Source of the DNA: Clostridiales bacterium
Lineage (GTDB): Bacteria; Bacillota; Clostridia; Oscillospirales; Oscillospiraceae
NCBI GenBank assembly: GCA_029008095.1
Contig: JAQXJB010000047.1
Coordinates: 1 to 64,000, forward strand
Length of the DNA stretch: 64,000 bases
Reading direction: 5' to 3'
How positions within the stretch are numbered: the first letter of the stretch is position 1; each line of letters starts with the position of its first letter. A program made the position numbers and the translations under genes. A model generated the notes under the pieces. It was not told the origin of the DNA and ran no database searches. It saw nothing but the letters and a program-made list of their open reading frames with translations. This document shows positions 53,100 through 62,851 of the stretch, in pieces.

Positions 53100-53572
53100 T
53101 GCATTTCCTCCCTGATCTTAATTTTGGCCCGGTGATAAGTGACTCGGGCCCAGCTTTCGGTTTTTCCAAACAGCTCAGCTATCTGCCCGAAGGACAGTTC
53201 GCCAAATACCCGCAGGGAAAACACCTCTTTATAAGGCTCTTCCAGCATATGAAGAATTCTATGTATTTCAAAAGCATCCTCACGGCTCATAAGCTCCTGC
53301 TCAATAAGTCCGCCGCTTTTCTCTGCTTTTTCTTCCGCTTCCCTATCCAAATGTTTTTCTTTTCTGCACATGGAAAAATACGTGTTCTTAGCTATCTGGC
53401 ACAGCCACACAAAAAGCTTGCATTTTCCATCGAAGCCGTCTATCTTCTCCAGCGCTTTAAAGAATGTCTCCTGAGTAAGTTCCTCAGCAATCGCTTCATT
53501 TTTGCTGAGTGAGAGAGCGTATTTATAGACGTCTTTAAAATACAGATCATACACTCTGTCAAAATCAGTCAC
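53096..53572 (-). CDS. ECF-type RNA polymerase sigma factor
   Basis: The 158-residue protein has sigma region 2 (YDLYFKDVYKYALSLSKNEAIAEELTQETFFKA) and region 4 (LEEPYKEVFSLRVFGELSFGQIAELFGKTESWARVTYHRAK) shown here in parts; the motifs DLYFKDVYKYAL and FGQIAELFGKTESW identify them. Like most ECF factors it lacks regions 1 and 3 and is coupled to its anti-sigma factor. It probably transcribes its own operon under envelope stress. Confidence 0.92.
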   Translation of the reverse strand: MTDFDRVYDLYFKDVYKYALSLSKNEAIAEELTQETFFKALEKIDGFDGKCKLFVWLCQIAKNTYFSMCRKEKHLDREAEEKAEKSGGLIEQELMSREDAFEIHRILHMLEEPYKEVFSLRVFGELSFGQIAELFGKTESWARVTYHRAKIKIREEMQ

Positions 53573-53638
53573 TGTATCACCTCGCTTTCATACATAAGAC
53601 GCAGTAGAAGTAAATTCGTTACAGCTTTCCGTAAAAAA

Positions 53639-53668
53639 ATAGACACCCCGCGTCCGCAGGGTGTCTAT
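53639..53668 (-). terminator. Terminator after rplL
   Basis: A 10-11-bp stem (53639-53649 with 53659-53668) with a GC-rich loop lies 20 bp after the rplL stop codon and is followed on the minus strand by TTTTTTTAC. Confidence 0.88.
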
Positions 53669-53688
53669 TAAAATCAGTCAAGCTTAAA

Positions 53689-54072
53689 TTACTTAATCTC
53701 GATCTTTGCGCCGACAGCTTCGAGAGCCTTCTTAACGGTCTCAGCCTCATCCTTGGAGACAGCTTCCTTGATCTTGGCAGGAATAGCCTCAACGAGAGCC
53801 TTAGCCTCAGCCAGACCCAGGCCGGAGATAACTTCACGAACAGCCTTGATAACCTTGATCTTCTCAGCGCCGAAGTCGGTCATAACAACGTCGAACTCAG
53901 TCTTCTCTTCAGCAGCGGGAGCAGCAGCAGCGGGAGCAGCAACAGCAACAGCAGCGGGAGCAGCGGCGGATACGCCGAACTCATCCTCGAGAGCATGTAC
54001 GAGCTCAGAAAGATCCAGAACAGTAAGAGTCTTAATTTCCTCAATAAGAGCGGTAACCTTTTCGCTAGCCAT
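53689..54072 (-). CDS. rplL: 50S ribosomal protein L7/L12
   Basis: The 127-residue protein has the N-terminal dimerisation segment, an Ala/Pro hinge (about 38-55) and the C-terminal factor-binding domain ([20 protein letters not shown]). It forms the ribosomal stalk that recruits GTPase factors. It follows rplJ by 57 bp and ends at a strong terminator, the usual rplJL unit. Confidence 0.98.
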   Translation of the reverse strand: MASEKVTALIEEIKTLTVLDLSELVHALEDEFGVSAAAPAAVAVAAPAAAAPAAEEKTEFDVVMTDFGAEKIKVIKAVREVISGLGLAEAKALVEAIPAKIKEAVSKDEAETVKKALEAVGAKIEIK

Positions 54073-54129
54073 TTTAAATTTCCTCCATAATGTAAAATTG
54101 TTTTTTTGTTTTTTGGTAAGGTCTGCGAA

Positions 54130-54672
54130 TTATGCAGCGCCTTCGGACTTCTTGTCTGCAATTGCCTGAAGGGCAACGGCGAGACCGCGGATATTTGCGT
54201 TGAGGACGTTGGCAAGACCGGTGATGGGCGCGATCATGGTGCCCAGTACCTGTGCAATGAGAGCCTCCTTGGAAGGCAGCTCAGCCAGGGCCTTGACCTC
54301 ATCGGCGTTGATGACCTTGCCGTCTACAATACCAACCTTAACGGTGAGCTTGGAATCCTTCTTGTTAGCGTACTCGCAAATGACCTTTGCGGCGGCAACG
54401 GGGTCGCTATCGCAAATTGCAAGAGCGGTGGGGCCGTTCAGGAAGGAGTCGATAGCCTCGAAACCGATCTGGTTTACTGCAAAACGGGTAAGGGTGTTCT
54501 TAACTACCGCATACTCGACGCCTGCCTTTCTCATAGCGCGGCGCATCTCGGTATCGGTAGCAACGTCAGTGCCGGAATAGTCGACGAAAACCGCACCCTG
54601 AGCATTTTTCAGCTTTTCGGCGAGCTCGGCAACTATAGCCTGCTTCTCACTAAGAACCTTTGCATTTGGCAT
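54130..54672 (-). CDS. rplJ: 50S ribosomal protein L10
   Basis: The 180-residue protein anchors L7/L12 dimers to the ribosome. It has the typical start MPNAKVLSEKQAIVAELAEKL and the C-terminal alpha-helical tail with alternating charged and apolar residues that binds L12. GGAGG precedes the ATG. Its expression is probably limited by the L10 leader just upstream. Confidence 0.97.
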   Translation of the reverse strand: MPNAKVLSEKQAIVAELAEKLKNAQGAVFVDYSGTDVATDTEMRRAMRKAGVEYAVVKNTLTRFAVNQIGFEAIDSFLNGPTALAICDSDPVAAAKVICEYANKKDSKLTVKVGIVDGKVINADEVKALAELPSKEALIAQVLGTMIAPITGLANVLNANIRGLAVALQAIADKKSEGAA

Positions 54673-54679
54673 ATTGTTT

Positions 54680-54820
54680 CACCTCCGGAAAATAAAATCC
54701 GTGGGGGAATATAAAAAACCCCCGCGCCAAACAGACACGAGGGCATAAAGCAACCTAAGAAAAAATCTAAAGAAGCTATCCTCGGCAGGACTTATATATG
54801 CCTGCTGTCTTTGGAACGCT
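54680..54820 (-). promoter_or_regulatory. Ribosomal protein L10 leader with attenuator
   Basis: The leader contains the L10-leader kink-turn region (GACAGCAGGC with CCTGCCGAGG, about 54781-54811) known to bind the L10-L12 complex. Just before rplJ, CCCUCGUGUC (54734-54743) pairs fully, with G-U pairs, with GGCGCGGGGG (54719-54728), followed by six U (54713-54718), an intrinsic attenuator. Confidence 0.85.
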
Positions 54821-54825
54821 CAGAT

Positions 54826-54854
54826 AATATATCAGACATTTCCCAATATGTCAA
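54826..54854 (-). promoter_or_regulatory. Promoter of rplJL
   Basis: On the minus strand, consensus TTGACA (54849-54854) and TATATT (54826-54831) are 17 bp apart, just upstream of the L10 leader. Confidence 0.85.
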
Positions 54855-54874
54855 TAGATTTTCTCAAATTTTTC

Positions 54875-55609
54875 TTACAAATTTCCGCTGAAAAGCATAA
54901 TTGCGGAAAGGGCGCAGAGAGGCGCTGTCTCGCAGCGAAGTATCCTCGGGCCCATGCTGGCGCAGATAAGGCCGGCTTTCTCGGCTGTTTCAACCTCTTC
55001 CGGTGAAAATCCGCCCTCAGACCCGGTAACTATCGAGACATTACTGAAGTCCCCTGTGTTTTTCATCGCGTCGAGAAGCCCCACCTTGCACTTACCTTCG
55101 TAGAGAAACAAGGGCAGTTCAGCGCTTGCCGCTTCATTTATTGCCTCGCTGTAAGATCCGGCGGCTCGCACGCTGGGTATGCTTCCCCGCTGGGACTGCA
55201 TGGCGGCCTCCCGGGATATCTTGTTCCAGCGCTCCAGCTTTTTTGCTATCGACGCGGCGTCCGGCTTGGAAACGCAGCGTTCTGACGGGAAGAAAACTAT
55301 CTCCGCCGCGCCAAGCTCCACGGATTTCTGTATGATGGTCTCAGCCTTGTCCCCTTTGGGATATGCCGCGTAAACACGGCACTGTATGCTTGGCTCGCCC
55401 GCAGACTGCTCCATACCGACTATCTCGGCTTCGGCTGAGCCGCCGCCCACATTTGTCACACGGCAGCGGTAGTCCTTGCCCTGCCCGTCACAGATGATGA
55501 TCTCTTCGCCCTTCTTCACGCGAAGGACCTTGAGATGTTCAGCGTCCTTTGAGTCGATATACGCAACGCCGCCGAATATATTCGACGCGGCAACAAAAAA
55601 TCTCGGCAT
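54875..55609 (-). CDS. rsmE: 16S rRNA (uracil1498-N3)-methyltransferase
   Basis: The 244-residue SPOUT methyltransferase has the N-terminal PUA-like domain (MPRFFVAASNIFGG with HLKVLRVKKGEEI) and the knot motifs VTGSEGGFSPEEVE and LGPRILRCETAPLCAL. It methylates U1498 in the 30S subunit. The ATG at 55609 follows AAAGGAG; a TTG two codons earlier is less likely. It is a stand-alone gene. Confidence 0.95.
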   Translation of the reverse strand: MPRFFVAASNIFGGVAYIDSKDAEHLKVLRVKKGEEIIICDGQGKDYRCRVTNVGGGSAEAEIVGMEQSAGEPSIQCRVYAAYPKGDKAETIIQKSVELGAAEIVFFPSERCVSKPDAASIAKKLERWNKISREAAMQSQRGSIPSVRAAGSYSEAINEAASAELPLFLYEGKCKVGLLDAMKNTGDFSNVSIVTGSEGGFSPEEVETAEKAGLICASMGPRILRCETAPLCALSAIMLFSGNL

Positions 55610-55664
55610 AGTCAAAACTCCTTTGAGTCCGATGACATATAATATATAGGAGGTGAACAGGAAA

Positions 55665-56159
55665 TTGGATCATATAAACGACGAGCAGAGCACCTTTGAG
55701 GCTGTATGGGAGCGGGTAACTGAGTCCTCCTGCTGCGACTCCCCTGCTGCTCAAAACAAGGAAGGCGAGGCAGATATACTGGCAGGGCTCATAATATCAG
55801 AAGCAGAAAACAAAGCGTTTTATTCCGCCGCTGCGCGCAACGCCCGGACTGACTGTGCCGCGCTGTTCAAAAATCTTGCATCTGTATCAGCCAAGCGGCT
55901 TGGGCGCCTGCAGACGCTTTATTTCCTCATGAACGGCAATAACTGCAGTTTCAGTCCCCCGGAAACTCACAGGGTGCAAAGCTCCCTTTCCGCTCTGCGC
56001 AGCGCCTATTGGAGGGAATCCGACACAGCTTCCCGGCTGATTTCCGCTGCCGGGAGCATAGGAAACGGAAAATTCAATAGCTGCGCAGGAGATTTTGCAA
56101 GGCAGGCAGCGGAAAACGCGGAGCGGATAATGCAATTCATCGATAACATAATGAAATAA
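55665..56159 (+). CDS. Predicted helical, ferritin-like protein of unknown function
   Basis: I do not recognise this protein of about 164 residues. It is helical throughout with repeated Glu and Arg positions; ISEAENKAFYSAAARNA and a second helix with NLASVSAKRLGRLQTLYF resemble the first two helices of ferritin-like (DUF2202/rubrerythrin-type) four-helix proteins, but the metal-binding ExxH motifs are incomplete. A TTG at 55665 is the best start because AGGAGG lies about 11 bp upstream; a GTG at 55653 overlaps that site. Divergent from rsmE. Confidence 0.7.
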   Translation: MDHINDEQSTFEAVWERVTESSCCDSPAAQNKEGEADILAGLIISEAENKAFYSAAARNARTDCAALFKNLASVSAKRLGRLQTLYFLMNGNNCSFSPPETHRVQSSLSALRSAYWRESDTASRLISAAGSIGNGKFNSCAGDFARQAAENAERIMQFIDNIMK

Positions 56160-56202
56160 CGTTCCGCGCTTCCCCCCTTATCATATCCTGACAGGCAAAG
56201 GG

Positions 56203-56589
56203 CTAATCATTCATTGAAAAGCTCCGGGGCAGCAGCTCCTTAAGGGAATAGCTGACGTACCGGCCATCCCCGCGCACGCTGAGCACCTCAAGCTCCGGTG
56301 AAAACTCATTGAGCACCTGACGGCAAACGCCGCAGGGCATGCAATAATTATCCGAATCGGCGTAAACCGCAATGCGCCGGAAGCGCCGGTTTCCCTCGCT
56401 GACTGCCTTGAATACGGCGGTTCGCTCGGCGCAGTTTGTGCAGCCATAGGAAGCGTTTTCGATATTGCAGCCGGTGTAAACGCTGCCGTCCTCGCACTCC
56501 AGAGCCGCGCCGACAGTGAAATTTGAATACGGCGCGTAAGCCTTGCCGGAAGCTTCAACAGCAATATTGATAAGCTCTCTGTCGGTCAT
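56203..56589 (-). CDS. cdd: Cytidine deaminase
   Basis: The 128-residue enzyme has the zinc and catalytic motifs NCAERTAVFKA (C51, E53 region) and PCGVCRQVLNEF (two Cys), and AYAPYSNFTVGAAL at the substrate site. It deaminates cytidine and deoxycytidine to the uridine forms for salvage. GGAGC precedes the ATG. It is the last gene of a likely SBP-purL-cdd transcript. Confidence 0.96.
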   Translation of the reverse strand: MTDRELINIAVEASGKAYAPYSNFTVGAALECEDGSVYTGCNIENASYGCTNCAERTAVFKAVSEGNRRFRRIAVYADSDNYCMPCGVCRQVLNEFSPELEVLSVRGDGRYVSYSLKELLPRSFSMND

Positions 56590-56620
56590 ATCCCGCAGCT
56601 CCTTTTCTGTGATATTTCTA

Positions 56621-59600
56621 TTATTTCTTGAAGTACTTTACGCCGTTCTCAAATATAGGCTGGTACTTGTTGCCATATATATTTTTTGCAACAAATTTGC
56701 CGTAACGCTCCGTATGACCCATCTTGCCGAAAACTCTGCCGTCCGGGCTGAGTATACCCTCAACGGCGTTATAGGAGCCGTTAGGATTGGCGGAAATATC
56801 CATGGAGGGAGCACCGAGAGCGTCCACATACTGGGTGGCGATCTGGCCGTTCTCAATGAGCATCTTCATAACAGTGTCGGACGCAACAAACTTGCCCTCG
56901 CCGTGGGAGATGGCAATGGTGTGCTCCTCCCCCACCTCGCAGCCAGCCAGCCAGGGAGAATTAACGGATGCTATGCGGGTAGTGACGTAGCGAGACTGAT
57001 GGCGGCCTATATTATTAAAGGTAAGAGTCGGACATTCGGCATCCATTTCGCGTATCTCGCCGTAAGGCACGAGGCCAAGCTTGATGAGAGCCTGGAATCC
57101 GTTACAGATACCCAGCATGAGGCCGTCGCGCTTCTGAAGCAGCTCGTGGACGGCTTCCTTGACGTTGGGATTGCGGAAGAAGGCGGAGATGAACTTGCCG
57201 GAGCCCTCGGGTTCGTCGCCGCCGGAGAAGCCGCCGGGGATGATTATCATCTGGCTGCGGCGAATAGTCTCCGCCAGTTCGTCAGCAGAACGGGCCAGCT
57301 CGTCAGAGCTGATATTGCGGACGAGAATAGTCTCGGCGCGGCCTCCCGCCTTACGGACGGCAGCGGCGGTATCGTACTCGCAGTTGGTGCCTGGGAACAC
57401 AGGAATAACGGCGGTAGGCTCGTTTGTAAGAATTGCGGGAGCGGAATACTTCTTCTCTGCAAAGCTTACGGCCTTTGCCTCCCCTGCCGCGCCTGCACGG
57501 GTGGGGAACACGGACTCGAGTGTGCTTTCCCATTTTGCGGTCAGCCCGGCGAGGTCGAGGGTCTTACCGCAAAGCTCAAGCTCGGGCTTATCGGTGGTAT
57601 ATCCCAGCAGCACGGCTCCCTCAAGCTCGCAGTCTGTCTCAGCTATGATAGCGCCAACAGACTGATTCATGAGCATGTCGTCATTTTCGGACTTGAAGCC
57701 AATGCTGTTGCCAATGGCCATCTTGAAGATGCCGCCGACGGTTCTGCCCTCGCATACGCTCCAGGCGGAAAGTATCCTGCCAGCCTCGGAATGCTTGTGG
57801 AAATGATCCCAGCAGGCCTTCACGGCCTCACAACCATCGTTCCCGGGAACGAAAAGGTAAACCCTGCTTCCGGCCTTCTTGAACTCGGGAGAAAGGACCT
57901 TAGCGGCGTCATTGGGCGCGATGGCAAAGGAAATGAGCGTGGGCGGTACATCCATATCCATGAAGCTGCCGGACATGGAGTCCTTGCCGCCGATAGCGGC
58001 TACACCAAGGCCAAGCTGGGCTCTCAGCGCACCGAGCAAAGCGGACATGGGCTTACCCCAGCGGGCAGGCTCTTTTCTCAGCTTCTCAAAAAATTCCTGG
58101 AAGGACATGTATATCTTCTCTCTGTCGCATCCCGCTGCAACAAGCTTTGCGGCGGAGAGGATGACGGCCTCGTAAGCAGCCTTGAAGGGATTGGCCTTGG
58201 AGGCCGTGGGGTCAAACGCGAAGGACATGACGGAGCAGGTCTCGCACTCGCCATCGATGACAGGCAGAAGAGCCGCCATTACCTGAGTGGGGGTAAGCTG
58301 GGTCTTGCCGCCATAGGGCATAAGCACGCTGCCGGCGCCGATGGAACCGTCGAAGCGCTCGCCCAGACCGCGTTGGGAGCAAAACTCCAGCTTGCCGATA
58401 ACATCATTAAGGTAATCGGCAGCGTTCTGCTTTTCGCCGCAGCAGCAAGTATCGGAATACTCCGGAACATAAGCGGTGGTGTACTTGGCCGCGCCGTTGG
58501 AGGAGAGGAAGTCACGGGAGATGTCAACTATTTTCTTTCCCTTGAGGGTCATTTCCATGCGGTTTCTGTCGGTGACCTCGGCAACAACGTTTGCCTCAAG
58601 GTTCTCGGCGGTAGCGCAGGCGATAAACTTCTCCGCATCCCTGGCGGCTACTACAACAGCCATTCTCTCCTGAGACTCGGAGATAGCCAATTCGGTGCCG
58701 TCGAGACCCTCATACTTCTTGGTGACCTTATCGAGAGTAACAGCGATGCCGTCGGCCAGCTCGCCGATAGCGACGGAAACGCCGCCTGCTCCGAAGTCGT
58801 TGCAGCGCTTTATCATAAGGCTGACCTCGGGATTCCTGAACAAGCGCTGTATCTTGCGTTCCTCGGGTGCGTTGCCCTTCTGAACCTCGGCAGCGCACTC
58901 AGAGAGAGAGCTGAGATCGTGGGTCTTGGAGGAGCCGGTAGCTCCGCCGCAGCCGTCACGGCCTGTCTTGCCGCCCAGAAGGATAACTACGTCGCCGGGA
59001 GCGGGGCACTCACGGACTACATTCTTATATGGCACAGCGCCCACAACAGCGCCAACCTCCATACGCTTTGCGACATAATCCGGATGATACAGCTCAGTGA
59101 CCAGGCCGGTGGCAAGACCTATCTGGTTGCCGTAGGAGCTGTAACCGGCGGCCGCTGTGGTGGTAAGCTTTCTCTGAGGCAGCTTGCCGGGCAGGGTTTC
59201 GGAAACCGGGACGTTGGGGTCGCCCGCGCCGGTCACGCGCATGGCCTGATATACATAGGCGCGGCCGGATAGCGGGTCGCGGATGGCGCCGCCGATACAG
59301 GTTGCCGCGCCGCCGAAGGGCTCTATCTCTGTAGGATGGTTATGGGTCTCGTTCTTGAACATGAGAAGCCAATCCTCGGTCTTGCCGTCTATTTTTGCGT
59401 CAACATGGATGCTGCATGCGTTTATTTCCTCGGAAATGTCTATCTCCTTGAGTCCGCCGCGCTTTTTGAGAGTCTTTGTGCCGATGGTGGCCATGTCCAT
59501 AAGGGTGACAGGGCGGGTCTCTGCCTTCTCTCCGTAGACCTCACGGCGGGCAGCGAGGTATTCTTCATAAGCAGCCCTGATGTCGCTGTCTGCTATCTCG

Positions 59601-60313
59601 GTCTCGGTTATCTGGGTTCCGAAGGTGGTATGGCGGCAATGGTCTGACCAATATGTATCAATGACCTTGAGTTCAGTGACTGTAGGGTCGCGCTTCTCCT
59701 CGTTTTTGAAATACTTCTGCATGAAGCGGATATCGTCGATATCCATCGCAAGGGAATACTCCTCTATGAAAGCTTCCAGCTCTGTGTCGTCAGCGTTGAT
59801 GAACCCGGCGATTTCCTTTACCTCTTCCGCCTCGGGATAAACGGCTATAAGAGTCTCGGGCTTATCCATAGATGCCTCACGGGAATCGACGGGGTTGATG
59901 AGGTAATTCTTTATTCTGAGCTTGTCCTCGTCGCTGATATTTCCGCCAAACGCATAGAGCTTTGCGTAAGCGACAGCAGGTCTGTCAGCACATTCCAGCA
60001 TCTGGATGCACTGAGCGCAGGAATCGGCGCGCTGGTCATACTGCCCGGGCAAAGCCTCAGAGGCAAGTATCCACTTACCGGCAGCAAGAGCAGGCAGCTC
60101 CTCATCCCAGCACTCGTCGCAGGGAGGCTCGGAAAAGACGGTGGCCTTCGCTCTTTCATACACCTCACGGCTTATTCCCTCAACATCGTATCTGTTGAAT
60201 ATGGTGAGGTCCTGCGCGTTTGTCACTCCAAGGTTATTGCGGATATCCCTGAGAGCAGACTCAGCCTCTACCGCGTATTCTTTCTTTTTTGCAGTATAAC
60301 ATCTGTAAACCAT
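56621..60313 (-). CDS. purL: Phosphoribosylformylglycinamidine synthase (large, single-chain)
   Basis: The 1230-residue enzyme makes formylglycinamidine ribonucleotide in purine synthesis. It combines the PurS-like N-terminal part, the two AIRS-type ATPase domains (with HNHPTEIEPFGGAATCIGG) and a C-terminal glutamine amidotransferase domain with FPGTNCEYD, the nucleophile in LGICNGFQ and a His-Glu pair in HTIAISHGEG. This single-chain form resembles the proteobacterial type, seen also in some Clostridia. The start at 60313 follows GGAGG; an upstream reading to 60352 has no SD. It follows the lipoprotein gene by 38 bp. Confidence 0.97.
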   Translation of the reverse strand: MVYRCYTAKKKEYAVEAESALRDIRNNLGVTNAQDLTIFNRYDVEGISREVYERAKATVFSEPPCDECWDEELPALAAGKWILASEALPGQYDQRADSCAQCIQMLECADRPAVAYAKLYAFGGNISDEDKLRIKNYLINPVDSREASMDKPETLIAVYPEAEEVKEIAGFINADDTELEAFIEEYSLAMDIDDIRFMQKYFKNEEKRDPTVTELKVIDTYWSDHCRHTTFGTQITETEIADSDIRAAYEEYLAARREVYGEKAETRPVTLMDMATIGTKTLKKRGGLKEIDISEEINACSIHVDAKIDGKTEDWLLMFKNETHNHPTEIEPFGGAATCIGGAIRDPLSGRAYVYQAMRVTGAGDPNVPVSETLPGKLPQRKLTTTAAAGYSSYGNQIGLATGLVTELYHPDYVAKRMEVGAVVGAVPYKNVVRECPAPGDVVILLGGKTGRDGCGGATGSSKTHDLSSLSECAAEVQKGNAPEERKIQRLFRNPEVSLMIKRCNDFGAGGVSVAIGELADGIAVTLDKVTKKYEGLDGTELAISESQERMAVVVAARDAEKFIACATAENLEANVVAEVTDRNRMEMTLKGKKIVDISRDFLSSNGAAKYTTAYVPEYSDTCCCGEKQNAADYLNDVIGKLEFCSQRGLGERFDGSIGAGSVLMPYGGKTQLTPTQVMAALLPVIDGECETCSVMSFAFDPTASKANPFKAAYEAVILSAAKLVAAGCDREKIYMSFQEFFEKLRKEPARWGKPMSALLGALRAQLGLGVAAIGGKDSMSGSFMDMDVPPTLISFAIAPNDAAKVLSPEFKKAGSRVYLFVPGNDGCEAVKACWDHFHKHSEAGRILSAWSVCEGRTVGGIFKMAIGNSIGFKSENDDMLMNQSVGAIIAETDCELEGAVLLGYTTDKPELELCGKTLDLAGLTAKWESTLESVFPTRAGAAGEAKAVSFAEKKYSAPAILTNEPTAVIPVFPGTNCEYDTAAAVRKAGGRAETILVRNISSDELARSADELAETIRRSQMIIIPGGFSGGDEPEGSGKFISAFFRNPNVKEAVHELLQKRDGLMLGICNGFQALIKLGLVPYGEIREMDAECPTLTFNNIGRHQSRYVTTRIASVNSPWLAGCEVGEEHTIAISHGEGKFVASDTVMKMLIENGQIATQYVDALGAPSMDISANPNGSYNAVEGILSPDGRVFGKMGHTERYGKFVAKNIYGNKYQPIFENGVKYFKK

Positions 60314-60351
60314 AGCTACCTCCATAATATCTGATGACAGCAAAATAAGCA

Positions 60352-61941
60352 TTAGAATGATTCAACGTCTATCGACCACGCGGTGATATCGCTGAATATG
60401 TTATGGGCTGCCGGGGCCATTCCCGACACGGTTTCACGATGGGTATAAACTGTTTCTATCTCAAACATCAGGGAAATGATGGGCAGGTTCTCGGCAATGT
60501 AGCCGTAAAGGGCCGCTGCCGCATCCTGCTTGCTCTCGCTTCCCGATGAATTGAAATCATAAATAAGAGACTGCAGCTTCGGGTCGTATAACCCATAATT
60601 GGCGTTGCCGCCGTAGCAAAGGAGCTGGGTCAGGTCGAAATCCGCCGTCAGCATCACTTCGCCGTAATATAGGTCATAATCCTTGTTTTTCAGCGCACGG
60701 ATATAGCTGCTCCAGGAAAGTTCTGTTACAGTTACACTTATTCCCCGTTCTCCAAGGCTTTCGCTTAGGGCGTGAGCCGCTTCGAGCTTGGTCGGATTTT
60801 CCTTATTTACCACGAGCTTGAGAGATATTTCCTCAACGGTACCGGCATCCAAATCCATGAATTCAAGCATACCGTCCGCATCGTAGTCCTCAACAAGATA
60901 CTGTATGCCGGCGGCCTCAAGCTCCTGCTCCCTGATTGAGAAGGGGTCGTATTCCACGGAGCAAAAATATGCTGACGGATGGAGCGGTATCGTAGTGGGA
61001 ACGGCTGTGATAACATCCTTCGAGAGCAGCTCCCGGTCTATCATGGAAGAAAACAGCACTCTCCGGTTTTTATCCGAGAGAAATTTATTTTGGTCGTTCA
61101 CGCCGAGGAAATAAAGAATAGTCGTATCCTTCTGGCGTGACTCCGTGTTTCCGCTGAACTCAAGATAGTTTATATCCGCCTTTGACGTTGTCACAAGGTC
61201 GATAAGACCTGAATCAAAGGCCGTTATAAGCTCTCCGCCGGAATACTCCTTGAGATAAATGCGCTCAATGGGAAGCCCTGCAAAGTCCCTATGGCCATCA
61301 AAGGCTTTCAGGTATTTGTATTCACCGGCGTCCACATAATGATACGGCCCTGTTCCCACAGGCACGGCGTCTTCCCCGCTTCCCGCCTTGACGATAGGCA
61401 CGTCCAGCAGCAGCGGCAGGTTATAGTTGGGGCGCGTAAGCTCCATATACACGCTGCCCTCAATGACATAGGCAGCGGTTATTATTGAAAGGCGGTCTGC
61501 GTAGTTGCCGCTCACGCGGGCAAGCTCTATGGATGCGGCAACATCCTCGGGCGTCAGCTCGCTGCCATCATGGAACATTACGCCCTTTCTGATATCGAAT
61601 TTATATGTCTTGCCGTCATTTGTATAAAAAGCCTCGCAGAGCCGGTTTTCAAAGCTGAAATCATCCTTCAGCTCAAAAAGTCCCTCGTAAAGCAGTGGCG
61701 CAATATCCATATTGGCGGTGCTTGTGGTTTCGTATGGGTTCAGCCCGCTTTTGAGGTCGCAGTTGAGGGAAAATATCTTGTCCGCATAATGTGAGCGGGT
61801 ATAGACGGAATCCGTCCCGGACACTTGGGAGTCATCTTTCTCAGGTTCCGGCGTTTCCACGCGAGGCTCATATCCGCAGGCCGACAGAGAGCCTATCAGC
61901 ATCGCCAAGGCCAATATAAGCGCTATTCGCTTTATCTTCAA
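60352..61941 (-). CDS. Peptide/nickel-type ABC substrate-binding lipoprotein
   Basis: The 529-residue protein has a lipoprotein signal with lipobox LSAC (C22) followed by an acidic linker and the family 5 solute-binding fold (early NPYETTSTANMDIAPLLYEGLFEL; middle GVMFHDGSELTPEDVAASIELA). Such proteins deliver oligopeptides or related ligands to an ABC permease. No permease or ATPase genes are near, so it works with a transporter encoded elsewhere or as an orphan receptor. It lies 34 bp after pgeF. Confidence 0.93.
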   Translation of the reverse strand: MKIKRIALILALAMLIGSLSACGYEPRVETPEPEKDDSQVSGTDSVYTRSHYADKIFSLNCDLKSGLNPYETTSTANMDIAPLLYEGLFELKDDFSFENRLCEAFYTNDGKTYKFDIRKGVMFHDGSELTPEDVAASIELARVSGNYADRLSIITAAYVIEGSVYMELTRPNYNLPLLLDVPIVKAGSGEDAVPVGTGPYHYVDAGEYKYLKAFDGHRDFAGLPIERIYLKEYSGGELITAFDSGLIDLVTTSKADINYLEFSGNTESRQKDTTILYFLGVNDQNKFLSDKNRRVLFSSMIDRELLSKDVITAVPTTIPLHPSAYFCSVEYDPFSIREQELEAAGIQYLVEDYDADGMLEFMDLDAGTVEEISLKLVVNKENPTKLEAAHALSESLGERGISVTVTELSWSSYIRALKNKDYDLYYGEVMLTADFDLTQLLCYGGNANYGLYDPKLQSLIYDFNSSGSESKQDAAAALYGYIAENLPIISLMFEIETVYTHRETVSGMAPAAHNIFSDITAWSIDVESF

Positions 61942-61975
61942 AGCAAGTCCTCCAGTTTATTTAAGGCAATGAGAG

Positions 61976-62839
61976 TCAAACCCGTGCCGCATTCCGGCGG
62001 CCCTGTTCGGCGCTTTTTGCCTTAAGCGCGATAAAAGCGGCCTGCACTCCCCGCCGGCCATTGGTGGCGCGATGCGACCAATACTTATCACAGAGGCAGC
62101 GGGTACATTCTCCGCTTACGGAAATGTTTGCTTCGGGAACTCCCGCTCTGATAAGGAGCTGACGGTTGACTTCCTTCAGGTCAATGTGGAATTTACCGTT
62201 TTTATCGTCCGAGGCAAGGCAGCCCAGATCGCAGTCAAGCTTCAGTGCCTTTACTGCCTCATACACTTCTTCACCGGTCTCAAAGCAGCATCTGCCTATA
62301 CCCTCGCCTATGGCCGCATGGATATTCTCCGGCCCGGCGCCATATTCCCGTCCAAGGGCACTTACAGTCTTGCCCGCGATGTCCGCCACCGTGCCCCGCC
62401 ATCCGGCGTGAGCGGCTCCGACAGCCTTACAGTCTGCGGCATAAAGGAGCACCGGTATACAGTCTGCGATAAATATGGTAAGCGCCAGGTCTTTTTCGTT
62501 TGTTATAAGAGCGTCAGCCTCATAAGGCGTGGGGTCGCTGAGCCGCTGCTTCTTATCGGCGGCGCTCACCTTCCGCACGATATCGCTGTGTATCTGCCGG
62601 GTGGCAACGATGTCCCCTGGGCTGATACCGAGCGCGGCGCAGATGATGCGGTAGTTTTCCTCCACCCGCTCAGGCCTGTCTCCCCGGCTGAAGCCGAGGT
62701 TAAGAGAATGATATATACCCTCGCTTACTCCGCCATGACGGGTCGTGAAGGCATGGACAAGCTCCGGAAAGGCGCTGAGACTGTCCGCAGTCATCCACAG
62801 AAGTCCGTCTTTTTGGTTTTCGGAAAAGTTATTATTCAT
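61976..62839 (-). CDS. pgeF: Peptidoglycan editing factor PgeF (YfiH family)
   Basis: The 287-residue protein has the family's metal and active-site motifs: HAFTTRHGGVSEG, TRQIHS, ADCIPVLLYA, AAHAGWRG and the cysteine region CTRCLCDKYWSHRA. YfiH removes misincorporated serine-linked muropeptide precursors in E. coli and also shows purine-nucleoside activity. It starts 12 bp after secA, with no strong SD, so it may be translated by coupling to secA. Confidence 0.93.
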   Translation of the reverse strand: MNNNFSENQKDGLLWMTADSLSAFPELVHAFTTRHGGVSEGIYHSLNLGFSRGDRPERVEENYRIICAALGISPGDIVATRQIHSDIVRKVSAADKKQRLSDPTPYEADALITNEKDLALTIFIADCIPVLLYAADCKAVGAAHAGWRGTVADIAGKTVSALGREYGAGPENIHAAIGEGIGRCCFETGEEVYEAVKALKLDCDLGCLASDDKNGKFHIDLKEVNRQLLIRAGVPEANISVSGECTRCLCDKYWSHRATNGRRGVQAAFIALKAKSAEQGRRNAARV

Positions 62840-62851
62840 AGGATGTGATGA

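Noticed and set aside
56543..59272. Plus-strand open frame of 909 codons opposite purL
   Set aside because: It is the shadow of purL, whose domains and catalytic residues are complete; no motif is visible on the plus strand.
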